From Dokdonella sp041395345 (lineage in GTDB: Bacteria; Pseudomonadota; Gammaproteobacteria; Xanthomonadales; Rhodanobacteraceae): a DNA stretch of 64,000 bases. The notes below the pieces were generated by a model. It was not told the origin of the DNA and did not search any database. It saw only the letters and a program-made list of their open reading frames with translations. The stretch is taken from contig NZ_JAWLAR010000016.1 in assembly GCF_041395345.1 (NCBI RefSeq), forward strand, positions 1-64,000, read 5' to 3'. Positions 50,971 to 59,809 of this stretch are shown piece by piece. A program made the translations under genes and the position numbers. The stretch's first letter is position 1; each line of letters begins with the position of its first letter.

Positions 50971-52605
50971 ATGGAACGTCGCGACTTTCTGAAAACCACC
51001 GGTATCGGGCTGGGCGTTCTGCTGGCTCCGGCCTGGGGCCGTGTCATTGCCGCCGAAGAGCTCGTCGGCAAGCTCGATGTGGCAGTAAAGAAGGCACTGG
51101 CCGATGCTGCCATGTCCGCAGCAAGGGAAGGCGGCGCCAGCTACTGCGACGTGCGCATCGGACGCTACCTGCGTCAGTTCCTGAACACGCGCGAAGACCG
51201 CATCGAGAACGTGGTCAATTCCGAATCGACCGGCGTCGGCATCCGCGTGATCGCCAAGGGCACCTGGGGATTCGCCGCCACCCGTGATCTCAGTGTCGAC
51301 GGAGTCACCCGCGCTGCGCGCCAGGCCGTGCAGATTGCCCTGGCCAATTCGCGCCTGACGACCACGCCGGTGCAATTGGCCCCGGTTACCGGTTCCGGCG
51401 AAGTGTCGTGGGCGACTCCGATCGTGAAGAACCCGATGGCCGTGCCAATCAGGGAAAAGGTCGGGCGCCTGCTTGAAGTGAACGCAGCCGCAATCAATGC
51501 CGGTGCCAGTTTCGTCAGCTCGAACCTGTTCCAGGTCAACGAGCAGAAGTATTTCGCCTCGACCGACGGTTCCTATATCGACCAGGACATCCATCGCATC
51601 TGGGCACCGTTCTCGGTCACCGTCGTGGACACGGCCAGCGGCAAGTTCCGCAGTCGCGACGGACTGGGTGCGCCGATGGGCATGGGCTACGAATACCTCG
51701 ATGGCAAGGCGGCCGACAAGGTCGAGTTGCCGTGCGGCGTGGTCGTCTACAAGGATTCCTACGACATGCTCGAGGATGCCGTGGCTGCAGCGAAGCAGGC
51801 CAGGGAAAAACTCAAGGCGCCCTCGGTCAAGCCGGGCAAGTACGACCTCGTGCTCGATCCGACCCATCTGCTGCTGACGATCCATGAATCCGTCGGCCAT
51901 CCACTGGAACTGGATCGTGTGCTCGGTTACGAAGCCAATTACGCGGGCACCAGTTTCGCCACGCTCGACAAGTGGCGCTCGAAGGATTTCCACTACGGCA
52001 GCGACATCGTCACGCTGACTGCCGACAAGACCCAGAAGCATTCGCTCGGGGCCGTGGCCTACGACGATGAGGGCGTGAAGACGCGCGCCTGGGATCTGGT
52101 CAGGGACGGCATCCTGGTCAACTACCAGGCCATTCGCGATCAGGCCCACATCATCAACGAGGAAGAATCGCACGGTTGCTGCTACGCCGACTCGTGGTCA
52201 AGCGTGCAGTTCCAGCGCATGGCCAATGTGTCCCTGTCCGCCGGCAAGGACCCGCTGAAGCCCGAACAGATGGTCAAGGACGTCGAGAACGGTATCTATA
52301 TTGTTGGCCGAGGCTCGTACTCGATCGATCAGCAGCGTTACAACGCACAGTTCGGCGGCCAGCTTTTCTACGCGATCAAGGACGGCAAGGTGACCGGGAT
52401 GATCGAGGATGTGGCCTACCAGATCCGCACCCCCGAATTCTGGAATGCCTGCAGCGCCATCTGCGACCAGAGCGACTACCGGATCGGCGGCACTTTCTTT
52501 GACGGCAAGGGGCAACCGGGGCAGGTATCTGCCGTATCCCATGGATCGAGCACGACGCGCTTCGACGGCATCAACGTGATCAACACGGCGCGCAGCCTGG
52601 GCTGA
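50971..52605 (+). CDS. TldD-family metallopeptidase with Tat leader, copy 1
   Basis: A 544-residue protein. The leader MERRDFLKTTGIGLGVLLAP has the twin-arginine motif RRDFLK, so it should be folded in the cytoplasm and exported. The rest is TldD-like: an N-terminal domain with YCDVRIGRY (59-67), then the metalloprotease domain with zinc motif HESVGH (305-310) and a downstream Cys in NACSAICD as candidate third ligand. Known TldD works in the cytosol with TldE to cut peptides such as microcin precursors. AGGAGGG precedes the start. A close copy of the same length follows. Confidence 0.9.
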   Translation: MERRDFLKTTGIGLGVLLAPAWGRVIAAEELVGKLDVAVKKALADAAMSAAREGGASYCDVRIGRYLRQFLNTREDRIENVVNSESTGVGIRVIAKGTWGFAATRDLSVDGVTRAARQAVQIALANSRLTTTPVQLAPVTGSGEVSWATPIVKNPMAVPIREKVGRLLEVNAAAINAGASFVSSNLFQVNEQKYFASTDGSYIDQDIHRIWAPFSVTVVDTASGKFRSRDGLGAPMGMGYEYLDGKAADKVELPCGVVVYKDSYDMLEDAVAAAKQAREKLKAPSVKPGKYDLVLDPTHLLLTIHESVGHPLELDRVLGYEANYAGTSFATLDKWRSKDFHYGSDIVTLTADKTQKHSLGAVAYDDEGVKTRAWDLVRDGILVNYQAIRDQAHIINEEESHGCCYADSWSSVQFQRMANVSLSAGKDPLKPEQMVKDVENGIYIVGRGSYSIDQQRYNAQFGGQLFYAIKDGKVTGMIEDVAYQIRTPEFWNACSAICDQSDYRIGGTFFDGKGQPGQVSAVSHGSSTTRFDGINVINTARSLG

Positions 52606-52765
52606 GCATTCTTAAGGACCATGCCATTCGCCACATGACTATCCACTCACCTGCGACCATTCTTGGTCGGTAAACAAGGGCGTGCGGGAAGGACTTCCCC
52701 GCGCACTGCACCGGCAGCTGACCGCTTTCAGCGTTCCCGACACCCGTTTCCTGCGGAGGAAGACG

Positions 52766-54400
52766 ATGCAACGACGAGATTTCATCAAGGCGACCAGCCT
52801 TGGACTTGGGGCCCTGATGCTTCCAGCCTACGGGCGGGTCATCGCGGCGGAAGAGCTGGTCTCCAAGCTTGATGTGGGGCTGAAGAAGCGCCTGTCGGAC
52901 ACGGCGCTGACGGCGGCGAAGGCGGATGGCGCGACCTATTGCGACGTGCGCATCGGGCGCTATCTGCGCCAGTTCGTCATCACCCGCGAAGACAAGGTTC
53001 AGAACGTCGTCAATACGGAATCGACCGGCATGGGCGTGCGCGTGATCGCCAACGGCACCTGGGGCTTCGCCGCAACCAACGATCTCAGTCCCGATTCGGT
53101 GGCCAGGGCGGCACGCCAGGCCGTGCAGATCGCCAAGGCCAATTCCTCGCTGACCAGTTCAGCGGTTGAACTTGCCCCGACCAAGGGAGTGGGTGAAGTC
53201 TCCTGGTCGACGCCGATCAAGAAGAATTCGATGGAAGTGCCGATCAAGGAAAAGGTCGAGCTCCTGCTGGGCGTCAATGCAGCCGCGATGAAGGCCGGCG
53301 CCGACTACATCAACTCGATCCTGTTCCAGGTCAACGAGCAGAAATATTTCGCCTCGACCGATGGCTCCTACATCGATCAGGACGTGCATCGCATCTGGGC
53401 GCCGTTCACGGTCAATGCGATCGACAAGGAAAGCGGCAAGTTCAGAAGCCGCGATGGTCTCTCGGCGCCCATGGGCATGGGCTACGAATACCTCGATGGC
53501 GCAGCATCCGGCAAGATCCAGCTACCAGGTGGCGTCGTCGCCTATTCCGATTCCTACGACATGGAAGAGGACGCAATCGCCGCCGCCAAGCAGGCTCGCG
53601 AGAAGCTCAAGGCGCGCTCGGTCAAGCCCGGCAAGTACGATCTCGTCCTCGATCCGACCCATCTGTGGCTGACCATTCACGAGTCGGTAGGCCATCCGCT
53701 GGAACTCGATCGCGTGCTCGGCTACGAAGCCAACTACGCCGGTACCAGCTTCGCCACGCTCGACAAGTGGAAGTCGAAGAACTTCAAGTACGGCAGCGAC
53801 AAGGTCACCCTGTTCGCCGACAAGACCCAGAAGTACTCGCTGGGCGCGGTCGCCTACGACGATGAAGGCGTCAAGACGCGCAACTGGGATCTGGTCAAGG
53901 ACGGCATCCTGGTCAACTACCAGGCCATCCGTGACCAGGCACACATCATCAACGAGGAAGAGTCGCACGGCTGCTGCTATGCCGATTCCTGGTCCAGCGT
54001 GCAGTTCCAGCGCATGGCCAACGTGTCCCTGGCCGAAGGCAAGGAAAAGCTCAGCCCGGCCGACATGATCAAGGATGTCGAAAACGGCATCTACATCATT
54101 GGCGATGGTTCGTTCTCGATCGACCAGCAGCGCTACAACGCGCAGTTCGGCGGCCAGATGTTCTACGAAATCAAGGACGGCAAGATCACCGAGATGATAG
54201 AGGACGTGGCTTACCAGATCCGCACGCCGGAGTTCTGGAACGCCTGCTCGGCCATCTGCGACAAGAGCGACTACCGCATGGGCGGTTCGTTCTTCGACGG
54301 CAAGGGTCAGCCGAGCCAGATTTCGGCCGTCTCGCACGGATCGAGCACGTCACGTTTCGACGGCATCAACGTCATCAACACCGCACGCAGCCTCGGCTGA
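52766..54400 (+). CDS. TldD-family metallopeptidase with Tat leader, copy 2
   Basis: Also 544 residues, aligned to copy 1 without gaps and identical at roughly three quarters of positions by eye, including HESVGH at 305-310 and the NACSAICD segment. The leader MQRRDFIKATSLGLGALMLP has its own twin-arginine motif. GGAGGA lies before ATG 52766; the frame to 52682 would hide the leader inside the protein. A 160-base gap separates it from copy 1, and 18 bases separate it from the TldE-like gene, so copy 2 and TldE form the tighter unit. Confidence 0.9.
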   Translation: MQRRDFIKATSLGLGALMLPAYGRVIAAEELVSKLDVGLKKRLSDTALTAAKADGATYCDVRIGRYLRQFVITREDKVQNVVNTESTGMGVRVIANGTWGFAATNDLSPDSVARAARQAVQIAKANSSLTSSAVELAPTKGVGEVSWSTPIKKNSMEVPIKEKVELLLGVNAAAMKAGADYINSILFQVNEQKYFASTDGSYIDQDVHRIWAPFTVNAIDKESGKFRSRDGLSAPMGMGYEYLDGAASGKIQLPGGVVAYSDSYDMEEDAIAAAKQAREKLKARSVKPGKYDLVLDPTHLWLTIHESVGHPLELDRVLGYEANYAGTSFATLDKWKSKNFKYGSDKVTLFADKTQKYSLGAVAYDDEGVKTRNWDLVKDGILVNYQAIRDQAHIINEEESHGCCYADSWSSVQFQRMANVSLAEGKEKLSPADMIKDVENGIYIIGDGSFSIDQQRYNAQFGGQMFYEIKDGKITEMIEDVAYQIRTPEFWNACSAICDKSDYRMGGSFFDGKGQPSQISAVSHGSSTSRFDGINVINTARSLG

Positions 54401-54418
54401 GGACAGGAGATCCAATCG

Positions 54419-55753
54419 ATGAGCATCTATTCCGAACAGGACGCCAAGGCGATCCTCGACAAGGTCATCAAGCTGTCGAAAGCCGACGAATGCACGGCCA
54501 CGCTGAACGGCCAGATTGACGGCAACATCCGCTACGCCATCAATGCAGTATCCACCAGCGGCATCGTCAGCGATGCCGAACTGGTCGTGCAGGTGGCATT
54601 CGGCAAGCGGGTCGGCACGGCCACGATCAACGAATTCGACGACGCCTCGCTGGAAAAAGTGGTCAGGCGCGCGGAGGAGCTGGCCAGGCTGGCACCCGAA
54701 AATCCCGAGTTCATGCCGGCGATCAAGAAGCAGACCTACAAGCCGACTCCGACCTGGTTCAAGACGACGGCAGAGATCAAGCCGGAATATCGGGCCACCG
54801 TGGCTGCCGATTCGATCGATCCCTGCAAGAAGGCCAAGCTGATTGCGGCCGGCTTCTTTTCCGACAGCAATCGCTTCTCGGCCATCGCCAACAGCAATGG
54901 CAACTTCGGCTACCAGACCAGCACCAATGTCGACTTCACCTGCACCGTGCGCACCGAGGACGGCACCGGCTCGGGCTGGGTGGCGCGCAATGTGGCTGAC
55001 GTCTCGCAGTTCAACGCCGACGAGGAAATCAAGATCGCGATCCAGAAGGCGCAGGATTCGAAGGACGCCAAGGCCCTGGAACCGGGCAAGTACACCGTGA
55101 TCCTCGAGCCGGCCGCGTCATCGGGCCTGATCTCGTACATGATGTTCGGCTTCGACGCACGCCAGGCCGACGAGGGCCGCAGCTTCCTTTCGAAGAAGGG
55201 CGGCGGCAACAAGGTGGGCGAAAAACTCTACGACGAGCGCGTGACGCTGTATGCCGATCCGGCCGATCCGATCGCGGCAGTGTTGCCCTGGGATGACGAT
55301 GGTCTGGTCCGCGAGCGCACGCCGATCATCACCAAGGGCAAGGTCGAATACCTGCAGTATTCCCGCTATTGGGCCAAGCTCAAGGAAAAGCAGGCCATTG
55401 GCCAGCCGGGAAATCTGATCATGATCGGCGGCGACAAGTCGACCATGGATCTGGTCAAGTCGACCAAGAAGGGCATCCTGGTTACGCGTACCTGGTACAT
55501 CCGCATGGTCGACCCCCAGACCGTGCTGCTGACCGGCCTGACGCGTGACGGCACCTTCTACGTCGAGAATGGCGAGATCAAGTATCCGGTCAAGAATTTC
55601 CGTTTCAACGAATCGCCCGTGATCATGCTCAACAACATCGAGGAGATCGGCAAGCCGGTCCGCGTCGGTGATGATGAATCACCGTTCGTGATGATGATCC
55701 CGCCGCTCAAGATCCGTGACTTCACGTTTACATCGCTGTCGGATGCCGTATAG
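54419..55753 (+). CDS. PmbA/TldE-family protein
   Basis: A 444-residue partner of the TldD type. It has the N-terminal TldD/PmbA domain (VVQVAFGKRVGTATINEFDD) and the central and C-terminal domains, but no HExxxH motif, as expected for TldE, which forms the non-zinc half of the heterodimer. AGGAG precedes ATG 54419. It has no twin-arginine or Sec leader although both TldD-like neighbours do, so if they pair it must either ride along with a Tat-exported TldD or work in another compartment. Confidence 0.88.
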   Translation: MSIYSEQDAKAILDKVIKLSKADECTATLNGQIDGNIRYAINAVSTSGIVSDAELVVQVAFGKRVGTATINEFDDASLEKVVRRAEELARLAPENPEFMPAIKKQTYKPTPTWFKTTAEIKPEYRATVAADSIDPCKKAKLIAAGFFSDSNRFSAIANSNGNFGYQTSTNVDFTCTVRTEDGTGSGWVARNVADVSQFNADEEIKIAIQKAQDSKDAKALEPGKYTVILEPAASSGLISYMMFGFDARQADEGRSFLSKKGGGNKVGEKLYDERVTLYADPADPIAAVLPWDDDGLVRERTPIITKGKVEYLQYSRYWAKLKEKQAIGQPGNLIMIGGDKSTMDLVKSTKKGILVTRTWYIRMVDPQTVLLTGLTRDGTFYVENGEIKYPVKNFRFNESPVIMLNNIEEIGKPVRVGDDESPFVMMIPPLKIRDFTFTSLSDAV

Positions 55754-55756
55754 CCG

Positions 55757-55850
55757 GGAACAGGGAATCGGGAATCGGGAATCGTGAAAGCTGAGCGAAG
55801 CAGGGCAAATGCAGACTGCGATGTGAGGCCCGATTTCCCGATTCTGTTGC
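55757..55850. repeat. GGGAATC tandem and inverted repeat
   Basis: After the TldE-like gene the sequence reads GGGAACAGGGAATCGGGAAT and continues with one more GGGAATC unit (about 55757-55784). Forty-odd bases later CCCGATTTCCCGATTC (55829-55844) is its inverted counterpart, so the transcript can fold into a long imperfect hairpin that may end or protect the TldD-TldE message. Confidence 0.6.
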
Positions 55851-55863
55851 GCGGAATTGTCCG

Positions 55864-56562
55864 ATGACGCGCGCGGAGTTTCTTCGATTGATGGCAGCCT
55901 GCGCGTTTGCTCCGCTGCTGCCTCGTTCGCTGCGTGCGGCGGAGTCTGCCTACGACTTCGTGTTCACCCGGCTCATGTACGAATCGGGGGATTGGGATGT
56001 CGACCAGCGCATGCCTTCGAACCTGATCGATGCGCTGATCCAGTACACGACCTTGCGCGTCGATCCAAAGGAGCAGGTTATTCCGCTCGGCGACCCGCGC
56101 ATGCTGGGCGCGGCCTTCTGCTATCTGGCCGGACACAAGCTGGTCGAATTCAATCCGGACGAACGACGCAATTTCGAGAAGTACGTGCGCAACGGGGGCT
56201 TCGTCCTGGTTGACGACTGCAACCACGATATCGACGGATTGTTCGCCAAGTCCTTCGAAGCGGAGATGGCCTCCATTTTCGGCCCCGCTGCGATGCAGAA
56301 ACTGCCGAACAACCACCCGTTGTATTCCTGCTTCTTCAAGTTCGACGGGCCGCCGGCCACCGGATTCGAATTGAATGGCTGGGGCGATGATCTGGTTCAC
56401 GAGTATCTGAAGGGCATCGAAATCGACGGCCGTCTCGGCGTGCTCTACAGCAACAAGGATTACGGATGCGAATGGGACTACGACTGGCGCAACAAGCGAT
56501 TCCTGGCCGAAGACAACACCAGGTTCGCCGTCAACATCGCCGTCTACGCGATGACGACGTGA
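55864..56562 (+). CDS. DUF4159 family exported protein
   Basis: A 232-residue protein with a leader peptide (about 1-26; LRLMAACAFAPLLP, cut near LRA). The leader has the look of a Tat signal but only one Arg (TRAEFLRL), so Sec or atypical Tat export is open. The mature part is a DUF4159 domain: FVFTRLMYESGDWDVDQRM at its start, then NGGFVLVDDCNHD and NHPLYSCFF, a class-I glutamine-amidotransferase-like fold without an evident catalytic triad. DUF4159 proteins occur beside MoxR-DUF58-BatA clusters, which is the case here. Confidence 0.85.
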   Translation: MTRAEFLRLMAACAFAPLLPRSLRAAESAYDFVFTRLMYESGDWDVDQRMPSNLIDALIQYTTLRVDPKEQVIPLGDPRMLGAAFCYLAGHKLVEFNPDERRNFEKYVRNGGFVLVDDCNHDIDGLFAKSFEAEMASIFGPAAMQKLPNNHPLYSCFFKFDGPPATGFELNGWGDDLVHEYLKGIEIDGRLGVLYSNKDYGCEWDYDWRNKRFLAEDNTRFAVNIAVYAMTT

Positions 56563-56620
56563 AGGCGCTGTGGTGAACGCAAGGTTCTTCGGTCGCGTGG
56601 ACGCTGGCATCTTGCACTGC

Positions 56621-56705
56621 AGGAGCAGGCTTCAGCCGCGATGCTTTCGAGCATCATGCTTCTCAAGAATCTTGCCGAAAAGCATCGCAGCTGAAGCTTG
56701 CTCCT
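56621..56705. repeat. Long palindromic (BIME/REP-like) repeat
   Basis: The left arm 56621-56648 (AGGAGCAGGCTTCAGCCGCG then ATGCTTTC) and right arm 56677-56705 are near-perfect inverted copies with about two or three differences. This is the type of large hairpin frequent in Xanthomonadales intergenic DNA. It stands between the DUF4159 gene and moxR and may separate their expression. Confidence 0.8.
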
Positions 56706-56742
56706 GGCAAAGCGGTTCAGAGACTGACATTGGAACAACACC

Positions 56743-57738
56743 ATGAGTAGTGCAGTGACAGAAGAAAGCGTAAAGCGGCAAATCGAGAAGCTCGCGCAAC
56801 TGCGCAGCTCGATCGCCGAAGCCATCGTCGGCCAGGATGAGGTCGTCGAACAGTTGCTGATCGGCTTGCTGGCAGGCGGACATTGCCTGCTCGAAGGCGT
56901 GCCCGGGCTCGGCAAGACGCTGCTCGTGCGTTCGCTCGGCGAAGCCTTGCGACTGGAGTTCAGGCGCATCCAGTTCACGCCCGACCTGATGCCCAGCGAC
57001 ATCCTCGGCACCGAAATCCTCGAAGAGGATCATGGCACCGGCAAGCGCTACTTCAAGTTCCAGAAGGGGCCGGTGTTCACCAGCCTGCTGCTCGCCGATG
57101 AGCTCAATCGCACGCCGCCGAAAACCCAGGCGGCCCTGCTCGAAGCGATGCAGGAGCACACCATCAGCTATGCCGGTACAACCTATCCGTTGCCGGAACC
57201 ATTCTTCGTGCTGGCCACGCAGAATCCGCTGGAGCAGGCCGGTACCTATCCCTTGCCCGAGGCGCAGCTTGACCGTTTCTTGCTGCACATCCGGGTCGAG
57301 TATCCGGGTGAGGAGGAGGAGCGCTCCATTCTCGTGCGTACTACCGGCAGCGGTTCCGGAAAGGTCAGCGAAGTCATGGATGGTGCCGAGGTGATCGCCT
57401 TGCAGAAGCTGGTTCGCGAGGTGCACGTCAGCGAAGATCTGCTGACCTGGATCACCCGCCTCGTGCGTGCATCGCGTCCGCAGGATAGTGTCATCAACGA
57501 GGTGCGCGAATGGGTACGCTGGGGTGCGGGTCCGCGTGCTGGTCAGTCGCTGGTGCTCGCTTCGAAGGCGCGTGCGCTGATCCACGGACGCCTTGCCGCC
57601 ACACGCGAGGACGTTCGCGCACTGGCCTCACCGGTTCTGCGGCATCGGCTGTTGCTTTCGTTTGCCGCCGAAGCGGACCGTCGCAGCACCGATGACGTCA
57701 TCGACGTGCTGCTGCGCGACGTGCCGTTTCCGGCCTGA
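56743..57738 (+). CDS. MoxR-family AAA+ ATPase
   Basis: A 331-residue cytoplasmic chaperone-like ATPase. Walker A is GVPGLGKT (52-59), Walker B LLLADELNR (115-123, Asp119-Glu120), sensor 1 is in LATQNPLEQAGTYPLPEAQL, and a C-terminal AAA lid follows. MoxR proteins assemble or activate vWA-domain partners; here the next genes encode such partners (DUF58 and BatA-like). The ribosome-binding site is weak (GGAACA). First gene of a five-gene unit. Confidence 0.95.
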   Translation: MSSAVTEESVKRQIEKLAQLRSSIAEAIVGQDEVVEQLLIGLLAGGHCLLEGVPGLGKTLLVRSLGEALRLEFRRIQFTPDLMPSDILGTEILEEDHGTGKRYFKFQKGPVFTSLLLADELNRTPPKTQAALLEAMQEHTISYAGTTYPLPEPFFVLATQNPLEQAGTYPLPEAQLDRFLLHIRVEYPGEEEERSILVRTTGSGSGKVSEVMDGAEVIALQKLVREVHVSEDLLTWITRLVRASRPQDSVINEVREWVRWGAGPRAGQSLVLASKARALIHGRLAATREDVRALASPVLRHRLLLSFAAEADRRSTDDVIDVLLRDVPFPA

Positions 57739-57767
57739 GCCGGGTCGGCAACGACAGCACGACGGCG

Positions 57768-58664
57768 ATGGCCTTGCGCATTCCGCCCGAACTGCATGCC
57801 CGTTTGCGCGACCTGCGCCTGAGCATGCGCGGGCCTTCGCTGGGCGACGGCCTCGGCATGCATGCCAGCCGCAGCCGCGGGGCAGGCCTGGAGTTCGCCC
57901 AGTATCGAGGCTATGAACCCGGCGACGAGCCGCGGCGCATCGACTGGAAGCTGTTCGCGCGCTCCGATCGCTATTTCGTGCGTGAAGCCGAGCGCGACAG
58001 TCCGCTGACCGTCTGGATATTGATCGACGCCAGTGCTTCGATGGCGCAGTCGGATCGGGCCCGGCCCGAATTCAGCAAGCTCGAAGCCGCCAGGGTGCTC
58101 GCGGCCTGCGTGATCGAACTGGCGCTGCGCCAGGGGGATCGTTTCGGTGTGATCGGGCTGTCTGGCGAAGCGCTGCAGTTCGTTGCCGACGGTGCTGGTC
58201 CGCGCCAGCGCGACCGCTGCATGGTCGAGCTCGAACGCATGCGCAGTGGCGGCAGTATCACCGCCGATTCGCAACTGGCCGCGCTGTGGGATCGGGTCCG
58301 GCCGGGCTCGCTGGTGCTCCTGCTCAGCGATGGTTTCGATGATCGGCTGACCGATCTTGCCGTGCGTCTCTCGGCGACGCGGCGCGAAGTCCTGTCGATC
58401 CAGTTGCTGACTGCCGAAGAGCGCGACTTTCCGTTCCGTGGCGGCATGCTGATGCGCGATCCGGAAAGCGGTGTCGAATTGCGTGTCGATGCCGCACGCG
58501 CACGCAGCGACTATCTCGAGCGTTTTGCCGCTGCACGCGCAGCACTGGCCAGGCGACTCGCGGCCAGTGGCATCGCACATGTGGAACATGTACTGGATCG
58601 GCCGCTGGACGAGCCCTTGCACACACTGTTCGGCGCACCTCAGCGCGCGGCGGACCGGCGATGA
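57768..58664 (+). CDS. DUF58 protein with vWA-like domain
   Basis: A 298-residue cytoplasmic protein. The DUF58 core YEPGDEPRRIDWKLFARS is at 49-66, followed by a von Willebrand A fold with the metal-site motif DASASM (87-92) and a later DGFDD. It is the usual direct partner of MoxR. It starts 29 bases after moxR; its stop overlaps the BatA-like start (ATGA), so translation is coupled. Confidence 0.93.
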   Translation: MALRIPPELHARLRDLRLSMRGPSLGDGLGMHASRSRGAGLEFAQYRGYEPGDEPRRIDWKLFARSDRYFVREAERDSPLTVWILIDASASMAQSDRARPEFSKLEAARVLAACVIELALRQGDRFGVIGLSGEALQFVADGAGPRQRDRCMVELERMRSGGSITADSQLAALWDRVRPGSLVLLLSDGFDDRLTDLAVRLSATRREVLSIQLLTAEERDFPFRGGMLMRDPESGVELRVDAARARSDYLERFAAARAALARRLAASGIAHVEHVLDRPLDEPLHTLFGAPQRAADRR

Positions 58665-59809
58665 GCATCAGTCTGCTGCTGCCGCTGGGTCTGGCCGCCC
58701 TGGCCGCATGGATCCTGCCCTTGCTGATCCATCTGGTGCGCCGACCCGAGCAGACGCCCTACGACTTTCCGGCCTTGCGCTGGCTGCGCCAGAGCGAGCG
58801 CCCGCGACGCCGACTGCGCTTCGAGGACATCGGCCTGCTCTTGCTGCGCCTGCTTCTGCTTGCGCTGATCGCCTTGCTGCTGGCTGTCCCGGTGCTCCAC
58901 GGGGAGTGGCGCGGTGCGCGCCACTGGGTGCTCGCCAGCGGCGACATCGATCTTGCCGCTGCGCAGGCGGGGGTTGCCGACGCGCAGGCCGAATGGCGCT
59001 GGCTTGCGCCCGGATTTCCCGAGATCGAAAGCGAAAGGCCGGCACCGGATCAGCCGCTGGCCAGTCTGCTGCGCCAGTTCGAGGCGGACATTCCGCCATC
59101 CGATAGTCTGACCGTGCTCGTGCCGTCCGTAGTGGGCGGGCTCGATGCCGAGCGCATCGCGCTGGGCCGCAGCATTGCCTGGAAAGTCGTGCCGGCGGCG
59201 GACCGATCGGCAAGCACCCGAACCGACAGCAAGCCGCTCAGGATCGGCATTCGTCATGACGCAGAAAGTGCAGACGGACTGCGTTATCTGCGCGCTGCGC
59301 TCGACGCGTTGAGCGAGGCGGAACCCGGACGCTGGGAGATCGATGAACAACCGGCCTCGGCCCCTGTCGCTGCGGACGATGACGCCATGATCTGGCTCGG
59401 TGCGGCCTTGCCCGACGAAGTGCAGCCATGGATCGCGGCGGGGGGGCGGTTGGTCCTGATCGAGCCCGAGGCACATTCGGGATCGGTCGTGCTGCGAGAC
59501 AAGACGGGTGCAGCCATCGCGCGCGAGCAGGCGATCGGTGCAGGCGCCATCCTCCGAATCGTGCAGCCGCTGGTTCCCGAAAGCCTGCCGATGCTGCTGG
59601 ATGCGGAATTCCCGGAACAACTGCGCGCCTTGCTGGTGGGGTCGGCGCCGCCACCGAGCCGCGCTATTGCCGCCGAGGTCGCGCCGCACACGCATGATCG
59701 ATCGATGCCGTCGCAGACCACAGCGCTGGATCAACTGCTGTGTCTGCTCATCGCCCTCGTGTTTCTGCTCGAACGCATCGTGGCGATGCGAAGGCGGCGA
59801 GCGGAATGA
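58661..59809 (+). CDS. BatA-type N-terminal membrane protein
   Basis: A 382-residue membrane protein. The N-terminus is the BatA/aerotolerance module: a first transmembrane helix (about 4-25), the LIHLVRRPEQTPYDFPALRW loop, and a second helix (about 58-82). The periplasmic part (about 90-350) looks like alpha/beta sheet without a clear vWA metal site; a final helix (about 352-372) precedes a basic tail. It overlaps its neighbours by ATGA at both ends, which argues for one complex made in fixed proportion. Confidence 0.85.
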   Translation: MSISLLLPLGLAALAAWILPLLIHLVRRPEQTPYDFPALRWLRQSERPRRRLRFEDIGLLLLRLLLLALIALLLAVPVLHGEWRGARHWVLASGDIDLAAAQAGVADAQAEWRWLAPGFPEIESERPAPDQPLASLLRQFEADIPPSDSLTVLVPSVVGGLDAERIALGRSIAWKVVPAADRSASTRTDSKPLRIGIRHDAESADGLRYLRAALDALSEAEPGRWEIDEQPASAPVAADDDAMIWLGAALPDEVQPWIAAGGRLVLIEPEAHSGSVVLRDKTGAAIAREQAIGAGAILRIVQPLVPESLPMLLDAEFPEQLRALLVGSAPPPSRAIAAEVAPHTHDRSMPSQTTALDQLLCLLIALVFLLERIVAMRRRRAE

